Source: Streptomyces sp. AM 2-1-1 (GTDB lineage Bacteria > Actinomycetota > Actinomycetes > Streptomycetales > Streptomycetaceae). Taken from it: DNA of 64,000 bases. Shown in pieces: positions 8,656 to 17,845 of the stretch. Where the stretch lies: positions 248,001 to 312,000 of the forward strand of contig NZ_CP119147.1 of assembly GCF_029167645.1 (NCBI RefSeq), given 5' to 3'. The first letter of the stretch is position 1; each line of letters opens with the position of its first letter. The notes below the pieces were generated by a model. The model was given only the letters and a program-made list of their open reading frames with translations. It ran no database searches and was not told the origin of the DNA. A program made the position numbers and the translations under genes.

Positions 8656-10176
8656 ATGAGACTCACCGGCTCACTCCGCACGGTCGTCACCGCCACGGTC
8701 ACGGCGGTGGCCGCCGCAGGCCTCACGCTGCTGGGCGCGCCCGCCCAGGCGGCTACGCCTCTGCCGTCGCACGTCTTCGCGCCGTACTTCGAGACCTGGA
8801 CCGGGGACAGCCCCGCCGCGCTGGCCGCCCAGTCCGGCGCCAAGCACCTCACCATGGCGTTCCTCCAGACCGCCACCCCCGGATCCTGCACGCTGTACTG
8901 GAGCGGGGACACCGGGATGCCGATCGCCGCGTCCTCGTTCGGCAACGACATCAAGACCATCCAGGCCGCGGGCGGCGACGTCATCCCCTCGTTCGGCGGT
9001 TACACGGCCGACACCACGGGCACCGAGATCGCGGAGAGCTGCACCGACGTCAACCAGATCGCGGCGGCCTACGAGAGGGTCATCACCACGTACGAGGTGT
9101 CCCGGCTGGACATGGACATCGAGGTCGACTCGCTGAACAACACCGCGGGCATCGATCGCCGCAACAAGGCCATCAAGCTCGTCCAGGACTGGGCCGCCGC
9201 CAACGGGCGCAAGGTCGAGATCTCGTACACCCTGCCGACGACCACCTCCGGCCTCGCGCCCGACGCACTCGCCGTCCTGCGGAACGCGGTCGCCAACGGC
9301 GCGCGGGTCGACGTGGCGAACCTGATGACGTTCGACTACTACGACAACGCCTCCCACAACATGGCGAACGACACCCAGACCGCGGCCCAGGGACTCGTCA
9401 ACCAGCTGGCCACGCTCTATCCCTCCAAGACCTCGGCGCAGTTGTGGGGCATGGTCGGCATCACGGAGATGCCGGGCGTCGACGACTTCGGCCCCGCCGA
9501 GACCTTCACCCTCGCCAACGCCACCCAGGTCTACAACTGGGCGGTCTCCAAGGGCATCAACCTCCTTTCGTTCTGGGCGCTCCAGCGCGACAACGGCAGC
9601 TGCCCCGGCGGCGCCGCGGCGGACGGCTGCTCGGGCATCCAGCAGAACACCTGGGACTTCTCCCACATCTTCGCGCCGTTCACGAGCGGCACCACGGCCC
9701 CGGCCAACGACTTCTCGCTGACTGCCACTCCGGCCTCCGCCACGGTGGCGGCCGGCGGTTCGGTCACCAGCTCGGTCAAGACCGCGGTGACCGCCGGCTC
9801 CGCGCAGACGGTGAGCCTCAAGGTCAGCGGCGCACCGGCGGGCGTCACCGCCTCGCTCAGCCCCGCCTCGGTGACGGCGGGCGGCAGTTCGACGCTCACC
9901 CTGGCGACGACCCCGGCCGTCGCCTCGGGTACGTACACGATCAGCGTGACCGGTACCGGCACGTCGGGGAGCCACACCGCGACCTACGCGCTCAAGGTCA
10001 CCGGCGGTGCGACGAACCAGTGCACGGCGGCCCCGTGGGCCTCGGGGTCGGTCTACACGGGTGGGCAGCAGGTCTCGTACCAGGGCCACACCTGGAAGGC
10101 GCAGTGGTGGACGCAGGGCGAGGTGCCCGGAACCACCGGGCAGTGGGGCGTGTGGGTGGATCTCGGCGCCTGCTGA
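8656..10176 (+). CDS. Secreted GH18 chitinase with Ig-like domain and CBM5/12
   Basis: A 506-residue exported chitinase hydrolysing beta-1,4-GlcNAc polymers. The ATG at 8656 opens a signal peptide ending APAQA (about 1-32). The GH18 barrel (about 36-345) has FGGYT and the catalytic segment RLDMDIEVD, giving Asp152, Asp154 and the acid Glu156. An Ig/beta-sandwich linker (about 350-450) follows. The last 50 residues (APWASGSVYTGGQQVSYQGH, then W/Y-rich) form a CBM5/12 chitin-binding module with terminal cysteines. The promoter has a DasR-type repeat, so induction by chitin breakdown products is expected. Confidence 0.94.
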   Translation: MRLTGSLRTVVTATVTAVAAAGLTLLGAPAQAATPLPSHVFAPYFETWTGDSPAALAAQSGAKHLTMAFLQTATPGSCTLYWSGDTGMPIAASSFGNDIKTIQAAGGDVIPSFGGYTADTTGTEIAESCTDVNQIAAAYERVITTYEVSRLDMDIEVDSLNNTAGIDRRNKAIKLVQDWAAANGRKVEISYTLPTTTSGLAPDALAVLRNAVANGARVDVANLMTFDYYDNASHNMANDTQTAAQGLVNQLATLYPSKTSAQLWGMVGITEMPGVDDFGPAETFTLANATQVYNWAVSKGINLLSFWALQRDNGSCPGGAAADGCSGIQQNTWDFSHIFAPFTSGTTAPANDFSLTATPASATVAAGGSVTSSVKTAVTAGSAQTVSLKVSGAPAGVTASLSPASVTAGGSSTLTLATTPAVASGTYTISVTGTGTSGSHTATYALKVTGGATNQCTAAPWASGSVYTGGQQVSYQGHTWKAQWWTQGEVPGTTGQWGVWVDLGAC

Positions 10177-10221
10177 GGCCGTACCCGAGCACCTGAGCTG
10201 AGCACCCTCGAACGGGTCCGA

Positions 10222-10250
10222 CAGGGCCGGCAGCACGTCTGCCGGCCCTG
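10222..10250 (+). terminator. Chitinase terminator
   Basis: A perfect 12-bp inverted repeat (10222-10233 with 10239-10250) with a 5-base loop, then TTTCC, 46 bases past the chitinase stop. Confidence 0.88.
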
Positions 10251-10406
10251 TTTCCGTCTGTTTCCGTCGTCCCGGCCCGACGGGAGCGGTCCGGTCCCGT
10301 CCCCGCGGTGGGGCGGGCGCGTCCGAGCGTGCCGGGCCGAAGGGCCGAAGGGCCGCAGGGGAAAAGCGGCCCGGTGCACGCAGAATGAGGCGGCGGAACC
10401 CGGGTC

Positions 10407-10442
10407 ATTGTTTCTTTCGTTTTTGACGAGGGAAGAAACAAT
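10407..10442. repeat. Inverted repeat in AT-rich island
   Basis: ATTGTTTCTT (10407-10416) and AAGAAACAAT (10433-10442) are perfect inverted arms. They are flanked by further partly paired CCGGG/CCCGG bases at about 10400 and 10445. The low GC is exceptional here. It could be an operator or a structured RNA, and nothing else in 10251-11254 looks coding. Confidence 0.5.
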
Positions 10443-10450
10443 CCCGGAAC

Positions 10451-11254
10451 CCTCACCCGCGCCCCTCGCCTGTCCCGTGCTTCCGGTCCCGTTTCTCGCC
10501 CCGTAGGCGCGATCGACTCCCCGGTCCGCGCCCGGCCGTCGTGGAAGGACACCTGTGGAAGCAGCTCGTACCGCTCCGGTCCACGCTTTCTCAGAATGTC
10601 CTGAACCCGTCGCGGAGAGAGGGGTGCGGGCGTCGCGCGACGGTCCCGCCGAACCACCGGCCCGCTCGCCGGACGCCTCTTCCGGGCCGGGCCCACCCGC
10701 CCGTCGTTCCCGCCCGGGCGGACGCGCCCGCCCGGCCTCTCGGCCGCCACCTGGGACGACGGCCCACAGGTGCCGCTCGACCGGAACGGCGGGAGAAGCC
10801 CCGGCGTCCGGCCGCCGAACCGACTGACACCCGTTCCGGCGACGTGTGTCGACGCCGAATCATCGGGTAGGAAGTCCGTTCCGCATCATTCCGCGTCCGT
10901 CGGTAATTTCATTCCGGACATCCGATCTTCGAAACGCGACCACTGTTATCACCGGAAAAACAGGCAGCCGGCCGATCGTTCCCTGGGGGTTCTCAGCATA
11001 TGGACGCGCGCACATTCCCTGGCACCTCGAACGATTTCCCGACCGGACGGACCGCGCCACCACATCCCGATTCCGGGCGCACTCCCGCGGCCGGAAAACG
11101 TCCCTCCGGACGAGCGGTCCGGCCACGCGCGCAGACGGAGCTCACCGTGTACCGCCGTGACCCCGTCACGACGGGAGACCGTGACCCCGGCGCGGGTTCA
11201 CCCGTTGTCGACCTGAGTGATCCCACCGTGGGCACCCGTACCTCCGAGGATGCT
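10451..11254 (+). other. Region upstream of ATP-grasp gene, no gene supported
   Basis: About 800 bases. Several open frames exist but show no ribosome site or recognisable sequence. The frame upstream of 11255 is open for 85 codons and could extend the ATP-grasp protein, but it is rich in Arg/Pro/Thr and lacks a convincing start. Confidence 0.5.
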
Positions 11255-12754
11255 GTGACCGATACGCACCGGCGCCCCACCGCCCGCATCCACATCGAGA
11301 GCAGGGAGTGCGGACCCGAGGTCCTGGAGCGGCTGACCGGCGCGACGTACTTCCCCGAGCGGCTGCTGGGCCCTTCCATCGTCACCACGGTGTGCCGCGC
11401 CGGTGGCCACCTGCTCTATGTGACGGCGCCGAGTGTGATCGACGGCGAGGAACAGGTGGACTACTACCTCGGCCTCCTCCTGGGCGGTGCGCGTGCGGCG
11501 GACCCGGAGCGCTTGCGGCGGATGCGCGCCCTCGTGCGCGTCCTGCCGCTCGACGACGCGAGCACCCGTTGGCTCAGCACCAAGGTGCTCGATCCCGTCA
11601 ACCCGCGCGCCGCGGAAGTCCGTTCCCAGCTGCGGGAGTTCGTCCAGGTGCACCGGAGCGCCGGGGCCGACGTACGGCTGAGCTACTTCGAACCGTCCGA
11701 GCCGCTGGAGGAACTCGCCCGCGAGCTGGGCGTCCCCGGCACCCAGCCCTCGTCGGCCCACATCCCGCTGGGGACCAAGCACACCGGCCGGCAGATCTTC
11801 GGCGCGGCGGGGATTGCCGTACCGAGGGGCAGCGGGGTGTGCCACGACCTCGGGGCGCTCGCCTCGGCGGTCGCCGCGCTCGCCCGGTCCGGGCTGCGCC
11901 GTCTGGTGCTGAAGCTGGACAGCACGGCGTTCGGTGGCGGCCTCGGGAACGCCCTGCTGACGCTTGACGACGACATCGCCTCGCCGGACGGCCCCGGCGT
12001 CGAGGAACGGGTCGCGCGTGCGTTGCCCGGGGCGACGCTCATGGACCCCAAGCTCACCTGGCACGAGTACGTCACCCTGATGAAGGACGACGGTGTGATC
12101 GTCGAGGAGATGATCACCGACGTGCCCCTGCACAGCCCGAGTTTCCAGGGGCGGCTGACCGAACGGGGCACGGTGGAGGCGGTGTCCACCCACGATCAGG
12201 TCTTCGGCGACGACGGGCAGAGCTACCACGGGTGCAGCTTCCCCGCGGACGCCGCCTACCGGCGGCAACTGATCGAGCAGGGCCTGCGGGTGGGCGAGGT
12301 GCTGCGGGAGCGCGGCGTCGGGAGCGGCGACTACGGCGTGGACTTCCTCGCCACCCGGGAGGGGGACGGGTGGCGCCTGCTGGGCTGCGAGATCAATCTG
12401 CGCGCCACCGCCACCAAGCACCCCTTCACCATGGCGGTGGGACTGCTGGGCCAGGGGCCCACACCGGACGGACGCTTCGAGGTGGACGGCGCCGAATACG
12501 TCTACCAGGCCTCGGACGTCATCATGGACCGCCGCTACGAAGGGCTGCGCCCGGCCCGGCTCATCGAGGCGGTCACCGCTTCACCGATCGGTTACGACCC
12601 CGTCCGCAGGACCGGCGTGGTGCTTCATCTGCTGAGCCCGGTGACCGAGTTCGGGAAGTTCGGCGCCCTGTGCATCGGACGGTCCCACGCGCAGGCCTCC
12701 GCCCTGATGCGGGACGTCCGTGCCCTCGCCGACAGGTTGGCGGAGAAGGGCTGA
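11255..12754 (+). CDS. ATP-grasp ligase, PGM1-related (peptide ligase-like)
   Basis: A 499-residue ATP-grasp protein resembling PGM1 of pheganomycin biosynthesis, which joins a nonproteinogenic amino acid to a peptide by acyl-phosphate chemistry. The central fold shows LVLKLDSTAFGGGLGNALL (nucleotide-binding, glycine-rich), HEYVTLMKDDGVIVEEMI and the metal-binding strand GCEINLRATATKHPFTMAVG. The C-terminal part fits the PGM1_C type. The GTG at 11255 follows GAGGA at close spacing. A GTG/ATG-free low-complexity stretch upstream is rejected, although an in-frame ATG exists at 11000. It stands alone, with no precursor peptide, transporter or tailoring gene next to it. The substrate is unknown. 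Confidence 0.78.
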   Translation: MTDTHRRPTARIHIESRECGPEVLERLTGATYFPERLLGPSIVTTVCRAGGHLLYVTAPSVIDGEEQVDYYLGLLLGGARAADPERLRRMRALVRVLPLDDASTRWLSTKVLDPVNPRAAEVRSQLREFVQVHRSAGADVRLSYFEPSEPLEELARELGVPGTQPSSAHIPLGTKHTGRQIFGAAGIAVPRGSGVCHDLGALASAVAALARSGLRRLVLKLDSTAFGGGLGNALLTLDDDIASPDGPGVEERVARALPGATLMDPKLTWHEYVTLMKDDGVIVEEMITDVPLHSPSFQGRLTERGTVEAVSTHDQVFGDDGQSYHGCSFPADAAYRRQLIEQGLRVGEVLRERGVGSGDYGVDFLATREGDGWRLLGCEINLRATATKHPFTMAVGLLGQGPTPDGRFEVDGAEYVYQASDVIMDRRYEGLRPARLIEAVTASPIGYDPVRRTGVVLHLLSPVTEFGKFGALCIGRSHAQASALMRDVRALADRLAEKG

Positions 12755-12763
12755 GGGAAGAGC

Positions 12764-12803
12764 CCGAGGAGTGGCCGGCCCGCCCGGCCGGGCCACTCCT
12801 CGG
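12764..12803. terminator. Shared terminator, ATP-grasp gene / araA
   Basis: A perfect 13-bp inverted repeat (12764-12776 with 12791-12803) between two convergent genes. Confidence 0.8.
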
Positions 12804-12823
12804 AGTCGGGTCCGCGCGGTGGA

Positions 12824-14335
12824 TCACAGGCCGCCGGCGAGACGGTGGTAGGCCTGGTTCCAGCGCAGTTCGCGGGTGAACTGGCGGGGGGTGGTGGAGG
12901 CGTCGATGAGGACGAGTTCGGTACGCAGCATCTCGGCCAGGTCGTCCAGGTGTTCCGCGCCGAGAGCGGTGGTGAGCACCGTGTGGTGCGGGCCCCCGGC
13001 GGTGAGCCAGCTCTCCGTGGAGGTCCGCAGACTCGGCCGGGGCCGCCACACCGCGCGGGCCACCGGGAGCGCGGGCAGCGGCTCGGTGGGGGCGACCACG
13101 TCGATCTCGTTGGCCACCAGCCGGAAGCGGTCCCCGAGGTCGGTCAGCCCGACGACGACCGCCGGGCCCGGCGCGGCGTCGAAGACCAGACGGACCGGGT
13201 CCTCCCGGCCGCCGATGCCGAGCGGATGGATCTCGCAGCTCGGCACGTCGCCGGCGAGGGACGGGCAGACCTCCAGCATGTGGGCGCCGAGGATGAGTTC
13301 GTTCCCGGGCGACAGGTCGTAGGTGTAGTCCTCCATGAAGGAGGTGCCGCCGGGCAGCCCGTCGGCCGCCGTCTTCAGGGTGCGCAGCAGGACGGCCGTC
13401 TTCCAGTCGCCCTCGCCGCCGAATCCGTACCCCTCCGCCATCAGTCGCTGGACGGCGATGCCGGGGAGCTGGCGGAGTCCGCCGAGGTCCTCGAAGTTGG
13501 TGGTGAAGGCACCGAAGCCGCCCTCGACGAGGAAGGTGCGCAGCCCTGCTTCGATGCGGGCCGCGTAGCGCAGGGCCTCGTGGCGTTCGCCTCCGGTCCG
13601 CAGCGGGGCGGCCAGACGGTAGGTGTCCTCGTACTCCTTGACGAGGCCGCCGACCTCCGCGTCGGTGGCGGAGTCGACGTGGGCGGCGAGGTCGTTGACG
13701 CCGTAGGTGTTGACGGAGACGCCGAAGCGGAGCTGGGCCTCGACCTTGTCGCCTTCGGTGACGGCGACGTCGCGCATGTTGTCGCCGAAGCGGGCGACCT
13801 TCAGCGTCGCGAGTTCCGCACGCCCGGCCGCGGCCCTCGCCCAGGTGGCGATCCGCGCGCTGGTCACCGGGTCGGAGACGTGCCCGGCCACGGTCTTGCG
13901 CGCCACGCCGATCCGGGACTGTATGTATCCGAACTCGCGATCGCCGTGGGCCGCTTGGTTCAGGTTCATGAAGTCCATGTCGATGGTGGCCCACGGGAGG
14001 GCGACGTTCGACTGGGTGTGGAGGTGCAGCAGCGGCTTGCGCAGGGCGTCGAGGCCGGAGATCCACATCTTCGCCGGGGAGAAGGTGTGCATCCAGGCGA
14101 TCAGGCCGACGCACCGCTCGTCGGTGTTCGCCTCCAGGCACAGGGCGCGGATGGCGGCGCTGTCCGTCAGCACGGGTTTCCAGACGATGCGCACGGGCAT
14201 GCCGTCGGATTCGGCGAGGGTGGCGGCGATCCGCTGGGACTGTTCCGCCACCTGGCGGAGCGTCTCCTCGCCGTAGAGGCCTTGGCTGCCGGTGAGGAAC
14301 CATATGTCGCGGACGGAGGGGGCCTGGCTGGGCAC
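12824..14335 (-). CDS. araA: L-arabinose isomerase
   Basis: A 503-residue cytoplasmic enzyme converting L-arabinose to L-ribulose with a divalent metal. The length matches the family (about 500). The GTG at 14335 has GGGAG five bases upstream. Diagnostic segments are [15 protein letters not shown] at the N-terminus, [45 protein letters not shown] with a metal-binding Glu, and [10 protein letters not shown]. It is the second gene of araB-araA (52-base gap) and shares the LacI-type operator upstream of araB. Its product feeds AraB and then AraD (25558-26277). Confidence 0.96.
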   Translation of the reverse strand: MPSQAPSVRDIWFLTGSQGLYGEETLRQVAEQSQRIAATLAESDGMPVRIVWKPVLTDSAAIRALCLEANTDERCVGLIAWMHTFSPAKMWISGLDALRKPLLHLHTQSNVALPWATIDMDFMNLNQAAHGDREFGYIQSRIGVARKTVAGHVSDPVTSARIATWARAAAGRAELATLKVARFGDNMRDVAVTEGDKVEAQLRFGVSVNTYGVNDLAAHVDSATDAEVGGLVKEYEDTYRLAAPLRTGGERHEALRYAARIEAGLRTFLVEGGFGAFTTNFEDLGGLRQLPGIAVQRLMAEGYGFGGEGDWKTAVLLRTLKTAADGLPGGTSFMEDYTYDLSPGNELILGAHMLEVCPSLAGDVPSCEIHPLGIGGREDPVRLVFDAAPGPAVVVGLTDLGDRFRLVANEIDVVAPTEPLPALPVARAVWRPRPSLRTSTESWLTAGGPHHTVLTTALGAEHLDDLAEMLRTELVLIDASTTPRQFTRELRWNQAYHRLAGGL

Positions 14336-14387
14336 GGGGACTCCCGGGGGTGAAGGGTGCGGGTGGGGTGGCGGGGTGTCCGGCGGG

Positions 14388-16100
14388 TCAGTCGGCCGGG
14401 GTGGCGGTGAGGGCCTGGTTGCGGATCCGGCGCAGGCGGTGGAGGGTGCCGTCCCGGACGCCGAACTGGTCGTGGAGCGTCCGGTATTCGGCGAAGAGCG
14501 CGTCGTAGGCGTCGGCGCGGGAGTGGTCGGGGGTGTACACGTTCCGGCGGAGCCTGCCCATGGCGGCGGTGGCGGAGCGTACGTCGGGGTGGGCTCCGGC
14601 GGCGACGGCGGCGTGGATGGCGGAGCCGAGCGCTGGGCCCTGCTCGGAGGCGGCGAGGGAGACGGGGCGGCGCAGGACATCGGCGTAGATCTGCATGAGC
14701 AGGGCGTTCTTCTTGAGCCCGCCGGTGACGATGAACTCGTTCACCGGCACGCCGCCGGACTCCAGCGTCTCGACGATGATCCGGGTGCCGTAGGCGGTGG
14801 CTTCGAGCAGGGCGCGGTAGACGTCTTCGGGCCGGGTGGCCAGGGTGAGGCCGACGACGACGCCCGACAGGTGGTGGTCGACCAGCACGGAACGGTTGCC
14901 GTTCATCCAGTCGAGGGCCAGCAGTCCGTGGCCGCCGACCGGCTGCGCGGCGGCCTTGCGGGTCAGCAGTTCGTGCAGGTCCTCCCCGCGGGAGGCGGCT
15001 TCGGCCGCGTACTCGGCGGGGACGCCCTGGCTCAGCGCCCAGCCGAAGATGTCGCCCACGGCGCTCTGCCCGGCCTCGTAGCCGTACGCCCCCTCGACGA
15101 TGCCGCCGTTCACGACGCCGCAGATGCCCGGCACGTCGGCGAGGGCGGGGCCGTTCACCACGTGGCAGCTGGAGGTGCCCATGATGGCCAGCAGTCGGCC
15201 GTTCTCCACGGCCTGGGCGGCGGCCGCGGCGACGTGGGCGTCGACGTTGCCCGCGGCGACGGCGATCCCCTCGGGCAGGCCGGTCCACCGCGCCGCCCGG
15301 GCGGTCAGCGAACCGACGCGGGATCCGAGGGCCGCCAGCGGGTGTTCCAGGCGGGTCCGCGCGAAGTCGGCGAAGTCCGGGTGGAGGGCGGCGAGGTACT
15401 CCGGGGACGGGTAGGAGCCGTCCTGGTGGATGCCCTTGTAGCCGGCGGCGCACGCGTTGCGGGACTCCGCGCCGGTGAGCTGCCACACGATCCAGTCGGA
15501 GGCCTCGATCCAGCGGGCGCACCGGCCGTAGACCTCCGGGTCCTCCTCCAGGAGTTGGAGCGCCTTGGCGAACTGCCACTCCGCGGAGATCTTTCCGCCG
15601 TAGCGGGCGATCCACTTCTCGCCGCGCTCGTGGGCGAGTGCGTTGATGCGGTCCGCCTGGTCCTGCGCGGCGTGGTGCTTCCAGAGCTTGGGCCAGGCGT
15701 GCGGCCGTCCCGAGAGTTCGGTCGCGGCGAGCGGGGTGCCGTCGGCCAGCGTCGGGAGGACGGTGCAGGCGGTGAAGTCGGTGGCGATACCGATGACCGC
15801 GCCCGGGTCGATGCCGGCGGCGCGCACCGCGGCGGGCACCGCCTCGCGGAGCACGTCGCACCAGTCGTCGGGGTGCTGCAGCGCCCAGTCGGGAGGCAGC
15901 GCCGTTGTGCCGTCCGGAAGGTGGCGGTCCAGCACGCCGTGGGCGTACGCGTGGACGGCGGAGGCGACCTCCTCACCGTCGCGCACCCGGACGACGACGG
16001 CACGACCGGACAGGGTGCCGAAGTCGACGCCCACGGTGTACTGCTCGGCGCCGGCCGGGCGCGACGGGTCACTTGGCGTGCGGGGCGGAATGGAGGTCAC
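14388..16100 (-). CDS. araB: L-ribulokinase
   Basis: A 570-residue FGGY-family kinase phosphorylating L-ribulose to L-ribulose 5-phosphate. The first phosphate loop reads [14 protein letters not shown], the adenosine region [18 protein letters not shown], and the C-terminal ATP site [16 protein letters not shown]. The GTG at 16100 is preferred because GAAGGG lies about nine bases upstream. An earlier in-frame GTG at 16142 has no ribosome site. It is the first gene of the leftward operon. A TGTGAACGCTAACA operator lies 95 bp upstream. Confidence 0.95.
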   Translation of the reverse strand: MTSIPPRTPSDPSRPAGAEQYTVGVDFGTLSGRAVVVRVRDGEEVASAVHAYAHGVLDRHLPDGTTALPPDWALQHPDDWCDVLREAVPAAVRAAGIDPGAVIGIATDFTACTVLPTLADGTPLAATELSGRPHAWPKLWKHHAAQDQADRINALAHERGEKWIARYGGKISAEWQFAKALQLLEEDPEVYGRCARWIEASDWIVWQLTGAESRNACAAGYKGIHQDGSYPSPEYLAALHPDFADFARTRLEHPLAALGSRVGSLTARAARWTGLPEGIAVAAGNVDAHVAAAAAQAVENGRLLAIMGTSSCHVVNGPALADVPGICGVVNGGIVEGAYGYEAGQSAVGDIFGWALSQGVPAEYAAEAASRGEDLHELLTRKAAAQPVGGHGLLALDWMNGNRSVLVDHHLSGVVVGLTLATRPEDVYRALLEATAYGTRIIVETLESGGVPVNEFIVTGGLKKNALLMQIYADVLRRPVSLAASEQGPALGSAIHAAVAAGAHPDVRSATAAMGRLRRNVYTPDHSRADAYDALFAEYRTLHDQFGVRDGTLHRLRRIRNQALTATPAD

Positions 16101-16194
16101 CAGGGATTGCCCTTCGGGAAAGGTGGCCGACGGACGGCCCACCAGCGGCAGCGATGCGCGGAGCCGGATGAGCGGGACCGCCGACAGCCAAAAG

Positions 16195-16208
16195 TGTGAA
16201 CGCTAACA
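16195..16208. promoter_or_regulatory. LacI-type operator, araB side
   Basis: TGTGAACGCTAACA, one base different from the exact 14-mer found at 16552 (reverse complement) and 26445. It lies 95 bp before araB, the position for repression of araBA. The 16101-16722 region between araB and the transporter operon contains no gene, only the two operators and the promoters. Confidence 0.75.
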
Positions 16209-16551
16209 ATTGCGAAATCAAGAGCGGTGCGGCTGCTTCGGGATTCCCGTTCCACGACAACCCCTTCGGAGCAGCCCCGGCGCGGGCGGGTGCTCGTCCC
16301 CGCCGCATCCTCGCCCCCACGCGCCACCCCGCCGCCGTCCGACCGTGAAGCCGACGGCCCCGCAGCGTCCGGATCGATCACGAACGAGACGCCAACTCGG
16401 TTCCGCCCTGCGGATCTTGACCCTCCCCTTCGGAAAAGCCGCGACCCGGTGGCGGCATACGGGCCGCCCACTCCCCCGGCCATCGGGCGGGCCACGACGT
16501 ATCGCCGGGTCACAAAAAGGTAACTCGCGCACAGGGGTTGAGATACCGCAG

Positions 16552-16565
16552 TGTTAGCGCTCACA
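16552..16565. promoter_or_regulatory. LacI-type operator, transporter side
   Basis: TGTTAGCGCTCACA, the exact reverse complement of the site upstream of araD and the LacI gene. It lies 157 bp before the ABC-transporter operon start. The 344-bp spacing from the araB-side copy would allow looping or independent control. Confidence 0.8.
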
Positions 16566-16722
16566 CTGCTCGCGGCGCACCCCACGAACCTCTGCCGCCA
16601 ACTCCGGGCCGCCGGCCGCGCCGAAGGCCCCGCACCGACTCCGGCCGGGCCCACTCCACCGTGCGGCGTACCCGATCGCACCACGCCGGCACCGACGACA
16701 TCCCTCCGAGAGGACTCTCACC

Positions 16723-17718
16723 ATGGCCCGCAGAATCGCCTACGCCCTCGCTGTCGGCATCCTCGCCGCGTCGACGCTGACCGCCTGCTCCGCCGAGACG
16801 ACACCGTCCGGTGGTGGCGCCGGCGGGAAGAAGGACGACGGCAAGCTCGTCCTCGGCTTCGCCCAGGTCGGCGCGGAGAGCGGGTGGCGCACCGCCAACA
16901 CCAAGTCCGTCCAGGAGGCCGCGAAGAAGGCCGGGATCACCCTGAAGTTCTCCGACGCGCAGCAGAAGCAGGAGAACCAGATCAAGGCGATCCGCACCTT
17001 CATCCAGCAGCGCGTGGACGTCATCGCCTTCTCCCCGGTCGTGGAGTCCGGCTGGGACACCGTGCTCAAGGAGGCGAAGGACGCCGGCATCCCGGTGATC
17101 CTCACCGACCGGGCCGTCGACTCGCAGGACACCTCGCTCTACAAGACCTTCCTGGGCTCCGACTTCATCAAGGAGGGGAAGGCCGCCGGCGAGTGGCTGA
17201 CCGGCGAGTACAAGGACGAGGCCGACCCCGTCAACATCGTCGAACTGCAGGGGACCACCGGGTCGGCTCCGGCCAACGACCGGAAGTCCGGCTTCGCCGA
17301 CGTGATCAAGGCCGAACCGAAGTTCAAGATCGTCGCTTCCCAGACGGGCGACTTCACCCGCGCCAAGGGCAAGGAGGTCATGCAGGCCTTCCTCAAGTCG
17401 CAGAAGGACATCGACGTGCTGTACGCGCACAACGACGACATGGCCCTGGGCGCGATCCAGGCCATCGAGGAAGCCGGCAAGAAGCCGGGCACGGATATCA
17501 AGATCATCTCGGTGGACGGCATCAAGGACGCGTTCACCGCCATGACCGAAGGCAAGATCAACGTCGTCGTGGAGTGCAACCCCCTCCTCGGTGACCAGCT
17601 GATGGAGCTGACGAAGAAGGTCGCGGCCGGGGAGAGCGTGCCGCCGCGCGTCGAGACCGTGGAAGGCGTCTTCCCGCAGGACAAGGCCGCCGCGGCCCTG
17701 CCGACGCGTCAGTACTGA
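16723..17718 (+). CDS. Sugar ABC transporter, lipoprotein binding protein (YtfQ-like)
   Basis: A 331-residue solute-binding lipoprotein. The N-terminus MARRIAYALA...LTAC is a lipoprotein signal with Cys22 as the lipidated residue. The mature protein closely resembles E. coli YtfQ, the galactofuranose-binding protein. Shared signatures include GFAQVGAESGWRTANT, QQKQENQIKAIRTFIQQ, ELQGTTGSAPANDRK, SQTGDFTRAKGKEVM and YAHNDDMALGAIQAI. YtfQ prefers furanose sugars. In this locus (arabinofuranosidase, araBAD) the ligand is probably L-arabinose, perhaps in its furanose form. It heads the operon 16723-25492. Confidence 0.93.
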   Translation: MARRIAYALAVGILAASTLTACSAETTPSGGGAGGKKDDGKLVLGFAQVGAESGWRTANTKSVQEAAKKAGITLKFSDAQQKQENQIKAIRTFIQQRVDVIAFSPVVESGWDTVLKEAKDAGIPVILTDRAVDSQDTSLYKTFLGSDFIKEGKAAGEWLTGEYKDEADPVNIVELQGTTGSAPANDRKSGFADVIKAEPKFKIVASQTGDFTRAKGKEVMQAFLKSQKDIDVLYAHNDDMALGAIQAIEEAGKKPGTDIKIISVDGIKDAFTAMTEGKINVVVECNPLLGDQLMELTKKVAAGESVPPRVETVEGVFPQDKAAAALPTRQY

Positions 17719-17845
17719 ACCCCGCGGGGGCGCACCGGACGTGAACGGTCGCGCCCCTGGACCACCGGACCGTGCCGTCGCAGCGTGCGTGACCCTTCCC
17801 CGGTCACGTGCGGCTCTTCGGCCACACCCGACGAGAGGAGGGCGG

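Noticed and set aside
10541..10870. Small open frame as precursor peptide for the PGM1-like ligase
   Set aside because: No ribosome site or leader/core organisation, and overlapping frames on both strands look equally random.
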